This document shows positions 25,625-35,189 of a DNA stretch of 64,000 nucleotides, piece after piece; within the stretch, counting starts at the first letter, position 1, and each line of letters opens with the position of its first letter. Source of the stretch: an uncultured Lachnospiraceae bacterium (GTDB lineage: Bacteria; Bacillota; Clostridia; Lachnospirales; Lachnospiraceae); contig CAJUGD010000003.1 of NCBI GenBank assembly GCA_910586205.1, forward strand, positions 156,442 to 220,441, in the 5' to 3' direction. A program made the translations under genes and the position numbers. A model generated the notes under the pieces. That model searched no databases. It was given only the letters and a program-made list of their open reading frames with translations, and was not told the DNA's origin.

Positions 25625-26484
25625 AGATAAATTGTGTAATATTAAATTATAATGATGCGGGGACCGTGGAAAATCTGGTGAGAAGAATCAAAGACTATAG
25701 ATGCTTGGACAGGATTGTGGTGGTGGACAATGCCTCCACAGATGATTCCTGGCAGCGTTTAAAGAGCCTGAAGGGAGGAAAGATAGATCTGATTCGCGCA
25801 GAGCGCAACCAGGGCTATGGGGCAGGAAATAATATGGGAGTGGGTTTTGCGGTGGAGAAAAACAAAGCGACCCATGTGGTGATTGCCAATCCGGATGTGT
25901 TTTTTACGGAATCTTGTATTATGGGATTAGCGCGTGTTTTTCGTGGACATCCCCAGGTGGGGGCAGCAGCGGCAGTTATAAAGGACAGTACTTATGACAG
26001 TTTTTTCAATGGCTGGAGAAGCCATGGGTTTGTGGGGCAGCTTTTATGGATGGGGCCTGTCAGCAGACGTCTGTTTGACCGTGTCCTTTCTTATCCAAAA
26101 GAGAAGCTTCGGGGGAAAAAGGCTGTCTATGTGGATGTGGTTCATGGTTCTATGCTGATGGTAAACGGTAAGGCATTTTTGGAGTGGGGAGGGTACGATG
26201 AGGGGATCTTTTTGTATCAGGAGGAGATGGTGCTGGCTGACCGGATGAAAGCCTTGGGATACCGGACAGTCTTGCTTCTGACAGAACAGTACTGCCATGA
26301 CCACTCTGTGTCCATCAGCAAGTCTTTTCACAAAGAGCTGGAAAGACAGAGGATTCGGGAGCAGAGCACACTTTACTACATGAGGCATTATCTGTGCATC
26401 AATCGTTTGCAGGAGTGGGCGGCAAGGGTATGGTTTTGGGGGATCCGCATGGAAGTGAGGGTGTTTCGGATGATTTTCGGATAA
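25621..26484 (+). CDS. GT2 family glycosyltransferase (rhamnosyl-/galactofuranosyl-transferase-like)
   Basis: A 287-residue enzyme with the N-terminal nucleotide-sugar fold: ILNYNDAGTVENLV, VVVDNASTDDSW, GYGAGNNMGVGFAV and VIANPDVFFTESCI. FLYQEEMVLADRMKALGYRT is the acceptor and catalytic region near residue 205-225. The NxGYGxGNN feature is common in rhamnosyl- and galactofuranosyltransferases. The start overlaps the stop of the GT8-GT2 gene as ATGA; the upstream in-frame extension to 25570 lies in that gene and is not needed. Confidence 0.88.
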   Translation: MKINCVILNYNDAGTVENLVRRIKDYRCLDRIVVVDNASTDDSWQRLKSLKGGKIDLIRAERNQGYGAGNNMGVGFAVEKNKATHVVIANPDVFFTESCIMGLARVFRGHPQVGAAAAVIKDSTYDSFFNGWRSHGFVGQLLWMGPVSRRLFDRVLSYPKEKLRGKKAVYVDVVHGSMLMVNGKAFLEWGGYDEGIFLYQEEMVLADRMKALGYRTVLLLTEQYCHDHSVSISKSFHKELERQRIREQSTLYYMRHYLCINRLQEWAARVWFWGIRMEVRVFRMIFG

Positions 26485-26525
26485 TTTTTTCATGTGATTA
26501 TGGAAAGCGGTCAATCCATAGAAAG

Positions 26526-26577
26526 GGGAGTACTGCTTCAGCGGATGAGTGGAATCATCTGCTGAAGCAGTACTCCC
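26526..26577. repeat. 23-bp inverted repeat between convergent genes
   Basis: The arms 26526-26548 and 26555-26577 are complementary apart from one G.U position and enclose a 6-nt loop (GTGGAA). It sits between convergent genes but neither strand has a proper T-run after it, so it may be a terminator of unusual form, an RNA-processing site or a palindromic repeat. Confidence 0.7.
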
Positions 26578-26631
26578 TAAATTGTGTCATCTGTCGGAAT
26601 CAACATTCAGACTGTTTGAACCAATACTGCC

Positions 26632-28170
26632 TTACTGTAATCCAAACTGAGCCACAGCCACAGGGTCAGTAGGATCCCATGTCTGTGTGGACGGAATGAC
26701 TGCAGCAATGGTCGGGCGGTCATAAGGTCCGGCAATCGGAGAGTTGTATACCTGGACAGTGGTGCCAATCGGGCAGTGATCATAGATCCACTTGGCATCG
26801 CCGGAGGTAAACCGGATGCACCCGGCTGAGCGGGCAACTCCCAGATAGTTGTAGGTGTCAGCATGCATGGTGTTGATGTTTTGTACATCGTATATGATGG
26901 AGTGGAGCAAAAAGCTTAAGCCCGGTCCAAGTCTGGTAGCATACTGGCAGGAAACACCGCTGTTCATGAGACGCCACCGGTATTTCTCAGGTGTCTTAAA
27001 GGTACCAATGGGAGTATCATCGCCGCAGGAGCACAAAAAGGACTTTAAGGGAATGATGTATCCATTGGCGCCGTCTGCCACATAGATAGTAGTAGTATTC
27101 ATCTGCTTGTTGATCTTAATGAGGTATGGCCCTTGGGCTCCGATGATGGGTTCAAGGTCTTCCACCAGTTTGCCGTCCTCTGCAAAGTAATACTTGTAAC
27201 CGTCTATGTACTGCCAGCCGGTTACAGGATAGGAATCTACAAAGTAATAGCGCTGGCTCTCATCCCATGCCCAACCAGTAAAGTTGGAGCCGTCGCCGTG
27301 AATATAGCGGAGCTGTCCGTCAATATTCTGAATGCCTTCCGTGTGAAGGGAAATCAAAGCATCTCCTACGGCAAGGTCAGCCGGGTCTGCTTTTCTAAAG
27401 AAGGCAATGCGGAAAGCCTTAATGGGATTGTTCATGTTCATGGAGCCTACGCTCATGCCGTTCTTGCCCCATCCGGTAGCTGTTCCATCCATCAGGACTG
27501 CTGAGTAGAAAAGATCATACTCGTCCAGTACGGGACCGTCAAAACGGAGCTGGATGGCTTCAACGGGAGCCATGTCAGCCGGAACCGTGGTCTGCTGTCC
27601 GTTCAGCGCCCAGTTGGTCCAGCCGTTTGTGGCAGAGTAGGTCCGATAACAAAGGTTGCCGATGGCATATTCCATATAAATGGAAATGGCAGAAAAAGTC
27701 TGATCGCCGGGGCCGCACCACTGATCATTGACATAGGGTTGGGACCATTGCCTGCTGTTTAAATACAGGGTGGTCTGCAGACGTGGCTGAGGACTTACTG
27801 CCCCAGGGGTTTGAGGCTCTGTAACCGGTGTTTCCGTTTCCGGAGCCGGGGTTTCTGTTTCTGGAGTCTCTGTCTCCGGAGTTTCCGGTGTCTCGGTTTC
27901 CGGTGTCTGAGTCTCTGGTGTCAGAACTTCCGGATTTTGTGTAGCCGGGCCTTGTGTTTCTGTTTCCGGAGCTGTGGCGTCAATAACCGGGCTCTCTGTG
28001 GGGCCAACGGTTTCCGGCGCTTGTGATTCTGCTGTTGTCTCCATGTCAGGGTTATAACGAGGATCAAAAGCAGGGCCGACGCCGTTTTCTGCAAATGCGC
28101 TGAAAGCAGTGCTGAGAGTCATAACGCCGGATAAAAATAATGCCAGCCGTATTTTTTTGCTGCTGTTCAT
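26632..28170 (-). CDS. Secreted L,D-transpeptidase (YkuD) with Pro/Thr-rich linker
   Basis: A 512-residue exported protein. Residues 1-27 form a signal peptide (AFSAFAENG). Residues about 45-130 are a low-complexity Pro/Thr/Glu linker of ETP units. A 110-residue sandwich-like region with many Trp and Tyr follows, then two aromatic wall-binding repeats (GWQYIDGYKYYFAEDGKL). The YkuD catalytic domain spans about 350-490 with the His of SIIYDVQNINTMHAD and the catalytic SAGCIRF. It makes 3-3 peptidoglycan crosslinks or attaches proteins. AGGAGG precedes the start. Confidence 0.9.
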   Translation of the reverse strand: MNSSKKIRLALFLSGVMTLSTAFSAFAENGVGPAFDPRYNPDMETTAESQAPETVGPTESPVIDATAPETETQGPATQNPEVLTPETQTPETETPETPETETPETETPAPETETPVTEPQTPGAVSPQPRLQTTLYLNSRQWSQPYVNDQWCGPGDQTFSAISIYMEYAIGNLCYRTYSATNGWTNWALNGQQTTVPADMAPVEAIQLRFDGPVLDEYDLFYSAVLMDGTATGWGKNGMSVGSMNMNNPIKAFRIAFFRKADPADLAVGDALISLHTEGIQNIDGQLRYIHGDGSNFTGWAWDESQRYYFVDSYPVTGWQYIDGYKYYFAEDGKLVEDLEPIIGAQGPYLIKINKQMNTTTIYVADGANGYIIPLKSFLCSCGDDTPIGTFKTPEKYRWRLMNSGVSCQYATRLGPGLSFLLHSIIYDVQNINTMHADTYNYLGVARSAGCIRFTSGDAKWIYDHCPIGTTVQVYNSPIAGPYDRPTIAAVIPSTQTWDPTDPVAVAQFGLQ

Positions 28171-28349
28171 AAATATAGACCTCCTAAAATAGTATCCAAT
28201 GATAATTTAACACATTTATCGGAAAAATTCCATATATGATTTACAATTTCTGGGGAATATTGTAAAATGAAAGGTATTGGCAAGAGAAACGTAAGGATAT
28301 TTTTATTTGAAATCGTAAAATCACGCGGTAAAATGAGGATTGTAAAATT

Positions 28350-29807
28350 GTGGCAGAAGCAAAATTAAAGCAAAAAGTGGCAAATGGTTTGTTATGGAAG
28401 CTTTTGGAAAATGGAGGGGCTCAGGGAATCCAGTTTGTGATCGCGGTTGTCTTAGCCAGGCTTTTGTCTCCGGCAGAGTATGGTGTGGTAGGGATTATAA
28501 TGATTTTCATTACCATAGCCAATGTGATTGTTCAGAACGGATTCAGCACGGCCCTGGTGCAGAAGCAGTATGCAGAGGAAGCAGACTTTTCTTCTGTGTT
28601 TTATTTCGGGCTGGCAGCTGCCGGGGTCATGTACAGCGTACTTTACGGAGCGGCGCCGGCTATTGCCAGGTTTTATGGGCTTGAAGCGTTAAAGGACATT
28701 GTCCGGGTGCTGGCGCTGGTGTTGTTTCCCGGTTCCGTGATTTCCGTGCAGACGGCCTATGTTTCCAGAAAGCTGGAATTTCGAGGATTGTTCTTGTCAA
28801 CACTGGCAGCGTCTGTGATTTCAGGGGCAGTCAGTGTGTGGATGGCATATACAGGCTGGGGTGTGTGGGCTATGGTAGGGCAGCAGGTGATCTATTACTT
28901 TTCACTGATGCTGGTCTTGTTTTTTATGGTTTCCTGGAAGCCGGCATTTTTGTTTGCCTGGAAACGGCTGAGGGAATTGTTTGCCTTTGGGTGGAAGCTT
29001 TTGACAGCGTCTCTTATTGATACCTTGTTTAACAATCTGTATGGGCTTATTATGGGGAAGATTTACAATGAGGAAATTTTGGGAGTGTACAATCGGGGGG
29101 ACCAGTTTCCAAAGCTGATTGTAAATAATCTGGGGGCTGCCATTCAGTCTGTGCTTCTTCCGGCCTTTTCTACCTGTCAGGAATCACCTGAAGAAATGCG
29201 CCGCATGGTTCGCCGTGCAGTGCGTATCAGTTCATTTTTGGTTCTTCCTATGCTGTTTGGTCTCTGTGCAGTGGCAGATACTTTGGTGCTGGTCTTTCTG
29301 GGGGAAAAATGGCTGCCGTGCGTGCCTTATCTGAGAATCATGTGTGCGGCATATTCCTTTTGGCCGATTCATATTACCAACCTGCAGGCTATCAATGCAG
29401 CCGGACGAAGTGATGTGTTTTTAAAGCTGGAGGTCATCAAGAAGGCCATGGGGCTTGCCGGTCTTTTTGCGGGAATCCGGTTTGGGCCTTTGGTGCTGGT
29501 GGGTATTAAGGCAGTATTAGACTTTTTCTGTACGTTTGTAAATGCCTGGCCCAACAAAAAGCTGTTAGGGTATGGGATTGGAACCCAGTGGGCGGATATT
29601 CTGCCGTCTGCGGCGCTTTCTCTTGTGATGGGGACTGGTGTATATGGGCTGGGCCTGGTGCTTCCGGGGGGAGCATGGATAAGGCTTTGCCTTCAGATTG
29701 TATCTGGAATAGGCATTTATGCTGTGCTGGCAATGGTTTTTCGGATGGAGAGTTTTTTCTACCTGATTCAGATGGTGAAGGACAGGGTAAAACAGAGTCA
29801 GCAGTAA
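28350..29807 (+). CDS. Polysaccharide flippase, WzxC/TuaB-like (MOP superfamily)
   Basis: A 485-residue membrane protein with about 12-14 predicted helices. The N-terminal KVANGLLWKLLENGGAQGIQFVIAVVLARLLSPAEYGVVGI is the signature of the Polysacc_synt_3 branch, whose members flip lipid-linked oligosaccharides or teichuronic units. The start is GTG at 28350 (GAGG 11 nt upstream). First gene of the long glycan cluster that runs to 39.9 kb. Confidence 0.92.
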   Translation: MAEAKLKQKVANGLLWKLLENGGAQGIQFVIAVVLARLLSPAEYGVVGIIMIFITIANVIVQNGFSTALVQKQYAEEADFSSVFYFGLAAAGVMYSVLYGAAPAIARFYGLEALKDIVRVLALVLFPGSVISVQTAYVSRKLEFRGLFLSTLAASVISGAVSVWMAYTGWGVWAMVGQQVIYYFSLMLVLFFMVSWKPAFLFAWKRLRELFAFGWKLLTASLIDTLFNNLYGLIMGKIYNEEILGVYNRGDQFPKLIVNNLGAAIQSVLLPAFSTCQESPEEMRRMVRRAVRISSFLVLPMLFGLCAVADTLVLVFLGEKWLPCVPYLRIMCAAYSFWPIHITNLQAINAAGRSDVFLKLEVIKKAMGLAGLFAGIRFGPLVLVGIKAVLDFFCTFVNAWPNKKLLGYGIGTQWADILPSAALSLVMGTGVYGLGLVLPGGAWIRLCLQIVSGIGIYAVLAMVFRMESFFYLIQMVKDRVKQSQQ

Positions 29808-29853
29808 AGAGACAGCCGCAAGCTGACTTATGCGGCTGCAGAAAGGAAAGACT

Positions 29854-30858
29854 ATGAAAGAAGATAAGACCAGAGACAGGGAAAATCCGCTGGTAAGCAT
29901 TTGCTGTCTTACCTATAATCATGAGAGTTTTATCCGTGATGCTTTGGATGGATTTTTAAATCAGAAGACCAGCTTCCCTTTTGAGATTGTGATCTATGAC
30001 GATGCTTCTACAGACAGGACGCCTGATATTATCCGGGAATATGTCCGGCGGTTTCCAGGGCGTTTTCGTCCCTTGCTAAATGTGGAGAATCAGTATTCAA
30101 AAGGAATTACCAATCCCAGCGGAGCATTTAATTTTCCCAGGGCAAGAGGAAAATATATTGCTATGTGTGAGGGAGATGATTACTGGACAGATCCTGATAA
30201 GCTGCAGCGGCAGATAGATTATCTGGAGAATCATCCGGACTGCACCCTTTGTATCCACAGAGCCAGGGTTCTGACAGTGGATGGCTCCCGCTCGGATAAG
30301 TGGGTACGTCCATACAGGAGAAGCCGAAGGATCTCACCGGAGGAGATCATTGACAAGTCAAGGGGCTATGCCACAGCTTCCATGGTGTTTCCCGCCCGTC
30401 TGGTAGAAGAAATTCCTTCTTATTACACGGATTGTCCGGTAGGGGATATTCCCCTTCATCTTATGGCAGCGGTTCAGGGATATGGTTATTATATGGATCG
30501 GAGCATGAGTGTTTACCGGGTGGGCGTGGCTTCGTCTTGGACAACACAAGGGAAAACCGGAGATTATGCAGAAAAGCAGAGAAAATACTGCGAAGAAATG
30601 AAGCTTACCTATCAGACTTTTGACAAGGCCACAGACAGACGGTTCCATGAAGCGGTAAAAAGCGCTGCCAAAAGGATCTGGTATCTGACAAAGGTCAACA
30701 CCCGGTGTTACGGCGTGGTTACAGACAAAAAGTACCGGAATTATTTTCGGGAACTGACCTGGCGCACAAGATTTTATATCTGCCTGGAGCTGCGGTTTCC
30801 GAAGCTGTATGGATGGCTGGCAGAGCTGGCCCATAGGGAAAGAAGGAAAAAGGGATGA
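29854..30858 (+). CDS. GT2 family glycosyltransferase
   Basis: A 334-residue enzyme from the ATG at 29854 (AAAGGA nearby); 29830 is an upstream in-frame ATG. It shows VSICCLTYNHESFIRDALDGFL, IYDDASTDRTPDII, and the metal motif CEGDDYWTDPDKLQRQIDYL. This set is typical of glycosyltransferases that act on surface glycans, frequently adding glucose, galactose or N-acetylhexosamine. No membrane anchor is seen. It overlaps the ATP-grasp gene by ATGA, so the two are translationally coupled. Confidence 0.88.
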   Translation: MKEDKTRDRENPLVSICCLTYNHESFIRDALDGFLNQKTSFPFEIVIYDDASTDRTPDIIREYVRRFPGRFRPLLNVENQYSKGITNPSGAFNFPRARGKYIAMCEGDDYWTDPDKLQRQIDYLENHPDCTLCIHRARVLTVDGSRSDKWVRPYRRSRRISPEEIIDKSRGYATASMVFPARLVEEIPSYYTDCPVGDIPLHLMAAVQGYGYYMDRSMSVYRVGVASSWTTQGKTGDYAEKQRKYCEEMKLTYQTFDKATDRRFHEAVKSAAKRIWYLTKVNTRCYGVVTDKKYRNYFRELTWRTRFYICLELRFPKLYGWLAELAHRERRKKG

Positions 30859-31871
30859 ATATTCTTCTGACGAGTGCAGGACGGAGGACTTATCTGGTAG
30901 ATTACTTTAAAGAGGCTCTTTGCATGGCAGGGCTTACAGGGCTGGTTCATGCAGCCAACAGTGAGAACAGTCCTGCATTTCTGGCTGCAGACCAGCAGGT
31001 GGTGACGCCTCTGATTTATGATCCGGAATATATTCCTTTTTTGTTGGATTATTGCAGAAAATGGGAGATTGAGCTGCTTGTGCCTCTATTTGATATTGAT
31101 CTTCCCGTGCTTTCCCGGAACAAGAAAGCATTTTCTGAGCAGGGTACAAGGGTAGTGGCAGCAGAGCCTGCTGCGATTGAAATTTGTAATGATAAATGGA
31201 AGACCTGCAAAGCCCTTCAGGCAGAGGGGATCCTGACGCCTGAGAGCTGGCTGGACAGGGAAGCTGCCATTTGGGCGGTAAAGGAGGGGCAGGCTTTTTA
31301 TCCTCTGATTCTTAAGCCTCGTTGGGGAATGGGATCTCTGTCTGTTTATCAGGCGGACGACGAGGAGGAGCTGAGGGTGTTTTACGGCAAAATATGCCGG
31401 GAAATCCAGGGAAGCTATCTGAAATATGAGGCAGCTCAGCAAAAAGAGGGCTGTGTGCTCATTCAGGAGAAGATTACAGGCAGAGAATTTGGTATGGATG
31501 TTGTCAATGATTTAAGGGGAACATGCAGGGCTGTTGTGGTCAAGGAAAAAGCCAATATGCGGGCAGGGGAAACGGATGCAGCCATTACCATAAGCTCACC
31601 GGAGCTGGAACAGACAGGGCGGCATTTGTCAAAGCTTTTGGGCCATCCGGGAAACCTGGATGTGGATATCTTAGAATCCGGCGGGCAATATTATGTGCTG
31701 GAGTTAAACGGAAGGTTTGGAGGAGGGTACCCCTTCAGCCATGCAGCAGGGCTGCATCTTCCTTATGCCTTGGTCATGTGGGCATCCGGAAGGGAGCCTG
31801 AGGAGAAGGCTCTGAAGGCGCAGGCAGGGGTCAGGGCCATGAAGGATATACAGATTCTGGTACAGCAGTAA
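30855..31871 (+). CDS. ATP-grasp protein (carbamoyl-phosphate-synthase-like)
   Basis: A 338-residue ATP-grasp enzyme. An N-terminal Rossmann-like part starts with ILLTSAGRRTYLVDYF. The central ATP-binding segment includes CNDKWKTCKALQAEGILTPESW and LKPRWGMGSLSVY (lysine and glycine loop), and the metal-binding end is LNGRFGGGYPFSHAAG. Family members ligate a carboxylate to an amine or thiol. Such genes recur in surface-glycan loci, possibly to add an amino acid or other acyl group to a sugar. Substrates cannot be read here. It precedes an aminotransferase that could make the amine acceptor. Confidence 0.85.
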   Translation: MNILLTSAGRRTYLVDYFKEALCMAGLTGLVHAANSENSPAFLAADQQVVTPLIYDPEYIPFLLDYCRKWEIELLVPLFDIDLPVLSRNKKAFSEQGTRVVAAEPAAIEICNDKWKTCKALQAEGILTPESWLDREAAIWAVKEGQAFYPLILKPRWGMGSLSVYQADDEEELRVFYGKICREIQGSYLKYEAAQQKEGCVLIQEKITGREFGMDVVNDLRGTCRAVVVKEKANMRAGETDAAITISSPELEQTGRHLSKLLGHPGNLDVDILESGGQYYVLELNGRFGGGYPFSHAAGLHLPYALVMWASGREPEEKALKAQAGVRAMKDIQILVQQ

Positions 31872-31941
31872 AGCTTAGGCAAGGCTGCATCAAGTGGCCA
31901 AAACACGAATACAAGGGACTTAAGCAGAAAGAGGAAAATCT

Positions 31942-33057
31942 ATGAGAGAAAAAGGGGAAAATAAAAAAGGCCCCATAGCGGTGACCCGGTCATCTCTGCC
32001 GCCGCTGGAGGAATATGTGGAGATGCTGAAGCCCCTGTGGGAGAGTGCATGGCTGACCAACATGGGGGATTATCACGAGGAGTTTAAAAGGCAGCTTAAG
32101 GTTTATTTGAAGGCGCAGAACCTGGAGCTGTTTGTCAATGGGCATATGGCGCTGGAGCTGGCCCTGCAGGCCCTTGGGCTGAAGGGAGAGGTGATTACCA
32201 CCCCTTTCAGCTTTGCATCTACTACCCATGCCATCGTGAGAAACGGACTGACTCCGGTGTTTGGAGATATTAATCCGGAGGATTATACTTTAGATGCAGA
32301 GAAACTGGAGGACAAAATCACAGAGAATACCTGTGCCATTTTGCCGGTTCATGTATATGGAAATCTTTGTGATGCGGCAAAAATTCAGGAGATTGCAGAT
32401 CGGCATGACTTAAAGGTAATCTATGATGCTGCCCATACGTTTGGGGAGGAGCTTGACGGGCAGGGCGTGGCGGAGCTGGGGGATCTTTCCATGTTCAGTT
32501 TTCATGCCACCAAAGTTTTTCACAGCATAGAGGGAGGGGCGGTATCTTACCGGGATCCCGGACTGGCGGACAGGCTTTACCAGCTTAAGAATTTCGGTAT
32601 TATGGACAGTGAGAGCGTGGAATATGTGGGAGCCAACGGAAAGATGAATGAGTTCCAGGCAGCCATGGGTCTGTGTAATCTGCGCCATGTTGATGAGGAG
32701 ATTGCCAAGAGAAAGCGATTGGCCAGTCATTACAGGAGCCGGCTTTCCGGGACAGAGGGAATCCGTCTGTGTCCTGAGAATCCCAGGGTTCGCAGCAATT
32801 ATGCTTATATGCCGGTGGTATTTGACGGATATAGGAAGGATCGGGATCAGGTTTTTGAGGAGCTGGCCAGAGAGGATATTCATGTCCGGAAGTATTTTTA
32901 TCCCTGCATTAACAGCTATGCCTGCTACCGGGGACAATTTGATGAGAGGGAAACGCCGGTGGCGGCCCGGATTTCCAGACAAATACTGACACTTCCTCTG
33001 TATGCAGATTTGGATATGGGGATGGTGGACATGATTTGTGATTTGATATTGGAATGA
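31942..33057 (+). CDS. DegT/DnrJ/EryC1/StrS family PLP-dependent sugar aminotransferase
   Basis: A 371-residue fold-type I aminotransferase. Motifs are FVNGHMALELALQALGL, TTPFSFASTTHAIVRNG, PVHVYGNLCDAAKI, DAAHTFG and FSFHATKVFHSIEGGAV, where the Lys after HAT is the Schiff-base residue, then KMNEFQAAMG. It converts a 3- or 4-keto nucleotide sugar into an amino sugar. No dedicated sugar dehydratase is visible in this cluster, so the keto-sugar donor must come from elsewhere. Confidence 0.92.
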   Translation: MREKGENKKGPIAVTRSSLPPLEEYVEMLKPLWESAWLTNMGDYHEEFKRQLKVYLKAQNLELFVNGHMALELALQALGLKGEVITTPFSFASTTHAIVRNGLTPVFGDINPEDYTLDAEKLEDKITENTCAILPVHVYGNLCDAAKIQEIADRHDLKVIYDAAHTFGEELDGQGVAELGDLSMFSFHATKVFHSIEGGAVSYRDPGLADRLYQLKNFGIMDSESVEYVGANGKMNEFQAAMGLCNLRHVDEEIAKRKRLASHYRSRLSGTEGIRLCPENPRVRSNYAYMPVVFDGYRKDRDQVFEELAREDIHVRKYFYPCINSYACYRGQFDERETPVAARISRQILTLPLYADLDMGMVDMICDLILE

Positions 33058-33087
33058 GCGGAATGATTTCAGACGGAGACAGGAGCT

Positions 33088-33783
33088 ATGGAACAGTTGG
33101 ATAAGGTGCTGGTGGTAATACCGGCTTATAATGAAGAAGCGAATATCGAGCTGGTGGTGGAAGAACTGATCCGGGATTATCCAGACCTTGACTATGTGGT
33201 GGTCAATGACGGTTCTACAGACAAGACCAGGCAGATCTGCAGGGAACATGGGTACTGTCTTTTGGATCTTCCGGTAAACTTAGGGCTGGCGGGCTGCTTT
33301 CAGGCTGGCATGAAGTATGCCTTTTATCGGGGATATGCCTGTGCCGTTCAGTTTGACGGGGATGGGCAGCATCGGCCGGAATATATTCTTCCCATGAAAA
33401 GAAAGATGGAGGAAGGGTATGATATTGTCATTGGAAGCCGGTTTGTGGATACGGCCAAGGGATATTCCATTCGTATGGTGGGAAGCCGTCTGTTAGCCGG
33501 CGCCATCCGGATCACTACCGGGGTAAAGGTGGCAGATCCCACTTCCGGGATGCGGATGTTTAATCAAAGGATGATCCGGGAATTTGCGCTGAATTTAAAT
33601 TATGGGCCGGAGCCGGATACAATATCTTATCTTTTAAAGCAAGGGGCAAGGGTAGCGGAGATTCCGGTGGTGATTGGGGATCGGCTGGGCGGTGAGAGTT
33701 ATTTAAAACCAGTGGTTGCAGTGCGGTATATGGTTAGGATGCTGCTGTCGATTTTGCTGATTCAGAATTTCCGGAAGCGGTGA
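33088..33783 (+). CDS. GT2 family glycosyltransferase, DPM1-like
   Basis: A 231-residue soluble enzyme: VVIPAYNEEANIELVVEEL, VVNDGSTDKTRQIC, LGLAGCFQAGMKYA, QFDGDGQHRPEYI (DxD) and DIVIGSRFVDTAKGYS. It resembles dolichol/polyprenyl-phosphate mannosyl- or glucosyltransferases. Genes of this type next to DUF2304 and DUF2142 proteins commonly supply a polyprenyl-phosphate sugar to membrane transferases; the DUF2304 and DUF2142 genes lie 2.4 kb downstream in the same run. GGAGCT precedes the ATG at 33088. Confidence 0.87.
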   Translation: MEQLDKVLVVIPAYNEEANIELVVEELIRDYPDLDYVVVNDGSTDKTRQICREHGYCLLDLPVNLGLAGCFQAGMKYAFYRGYACAVQFDGDGQHRPEYILPMKRKMEEGYDIVIGSRFVDTAKGYSIRMVGSRLLAGAIRITTGVKVADPTSGMRMFNQRMIREFALNLNYGPEPDTISYLLKQGARVAEIPVVIGDRLGGESYLKPVVAVRYMVRMLLSILLIQNFRKR

Positions 33784-35189
33784 GAGGCACTGTTCTCGGT
33801 GAAAGGAACAGGGCTTTTGCAAATATCAGGAAAATCAGGACAGGAGAAAGGAATGGGAATAAAGGCATGAGCCTTGGGGAACAATGGGCAGCTCTGCTGA
33901 TGCGGACAGGGAGAAATAAGGAAAAACAAAATATTTTGTGGAATATGGCAGGAAGCTTTTGCTATGCCTTGGCCAGTATGGTTCTCTCGTTTCTGGTAAT
34001 GCGCATTGTGGGAAAAGAGCAGGGAGGTGTGTTTGCCTTTGGCTTTGGAACCTTTGGACAGCAGATGTTTATTCTTGCCTATTTTGGGATTCGTCCATTT
34101 CATGTGACAGACGGAACCGGGGAGTACCGGTTTGGGGATTATCTGCTGCACAGGTGCCTGACCTGCATAATTGCCTTGGCAGCAGGCGCCTGTTTTTTGC
34201 TGGTTTATGGGTATACGCCCTGGAAAGCAGGAGTGATTTTTCTCCTTGTGTGTTATAAGGTGATTGACGGGTTTGCGGATGTGTATGAATCGGAATTTCA
34301 GCGCACAGGAAACCTTTACCTTACAGGAAAGTCCAATACATTTCGGACAGTCTTGTCTGTGGGGGTGTTTTTGGCTGCTTTGTTAGCCGGAGGTTCCCTG
34401 GTCTATGCCTGCGGTGCAGCAGTGATTGCTCAGATTGCAGGGGTGGCTGCTTTTGATATTCCGGTAAGGAGACGTCTGCTTTCTGTGGATATGAGAGGAA
34501 GCTTAGGGCGGGTGGCTCCGCTGACAAAGGCCACGTCTTTGCTGTTTGTGTCTGTGTTTCTTGATTTTTATATTTTTTCTGCGGCCAAGTATGCCATTAA
34601 CGCCCATATGGATGATGTGGCGTCAGGGTATTTTAATGTGATTTTTATGCCTACATCCGTGATCAATCTGGCATCAGGATTTGTGATTCGCCCGGTACTT
34701 ACCTATCTTACGGATAATTGGGAGAAGGGAAAATATCGGGAATTTGTAAAGCTGCTGTGGGGGATTTCAGGGCTTATCGGGGCTTTGAGCGTTCTGGCAG
34801 TAGCGCTGGCATGGATTTTGGGAGGCCCGGTCTTAAGGATTATGGAGAGGATTTTGGGAGCATCCTATACAGGCAGCCTTACATGTTATCATGGAGCATT
34901 TGTGGTCGTGGTTCTGGGAGGCGGCTTTTATGCCATATTGAATTTGTATTATTATGTGCTGGTGATTCTGCGCAGGCAAGGGGTAATATTCGGAATTTAT
35001 GCGGTGCTGGCTGTACTGGCTTTTTTGCTGGCTCCGGCTTTGGTAAAACAAAGCGGAATCAAGGGGGCGGCATTGGCCTATCTGATATTGATGATGACCA
35101 TGGCAGCAGGATTTACAGCAGGGGCATGGATTTTTTATGGGGCCGGAAGGAGGAAGCGATTTGAGGAAGGAAAATCATTTAGAGGATAG
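33780..35189 (+). CDS. Oligosaccharide flippase family membrane protein (MOP superfamily)
   Basis: A protein of up to 469 residues with about 12 predicted membrane segments. The N-terminal core NILWNMAGSFCYALASMVLSF and VMRIVGKEQGGVFAF matches polysaccharide flippases. GTG at 33780 overlaps the previous stop as GTGA and would give translational coupling; ATG at 33867 gives a 440-residue form closer to the family start. I cannot decide between them. It is the second flippase in this cluster, besides 28350, so two lipid-linked glycans may be handled, or one flippase exports a decoration. Confidence 0.87.
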   Translation: MRGTVLGERNRAFANIRKIRTGERNGNKGMSLGEQWAALLMRTGRNKEKQNILWNMAGSFCYALASMVLSFLVMRIVGKEQGGVFAFGFGTFGQQMFILAYFGIRPFHVTDGTGEYRFGDYLLHRCLTCIIALAAGACFLLVYGYTPWKAGVIFLLVCYKVIDGFADVYESEFQRTGNLYLTGKSNTFRTVLSVGVFLAALLAGGSLVYACGAAVIAQIAGVAAFDIPVRRRLLSVDMRGSLGRVAPLTKATSLLFVSVFLDFYIFSAAKYAINAHMDDVASGYFNVIFMPTSVINLASGFVIRPVLTYLTDNWEKGKYREFVKLLWGISGLIGALSVLAVALAWILGGPVLRIMERILGASYTGSLTCYHGAFVVVVLGGGFYAILNLYYYVLVILRRQGVIFGIYAVLAVLAFLLAPALVKQSGIKGAALAYLILMMTMAAGFTAGAWIFYGAGRRKRFEEGKSFRG

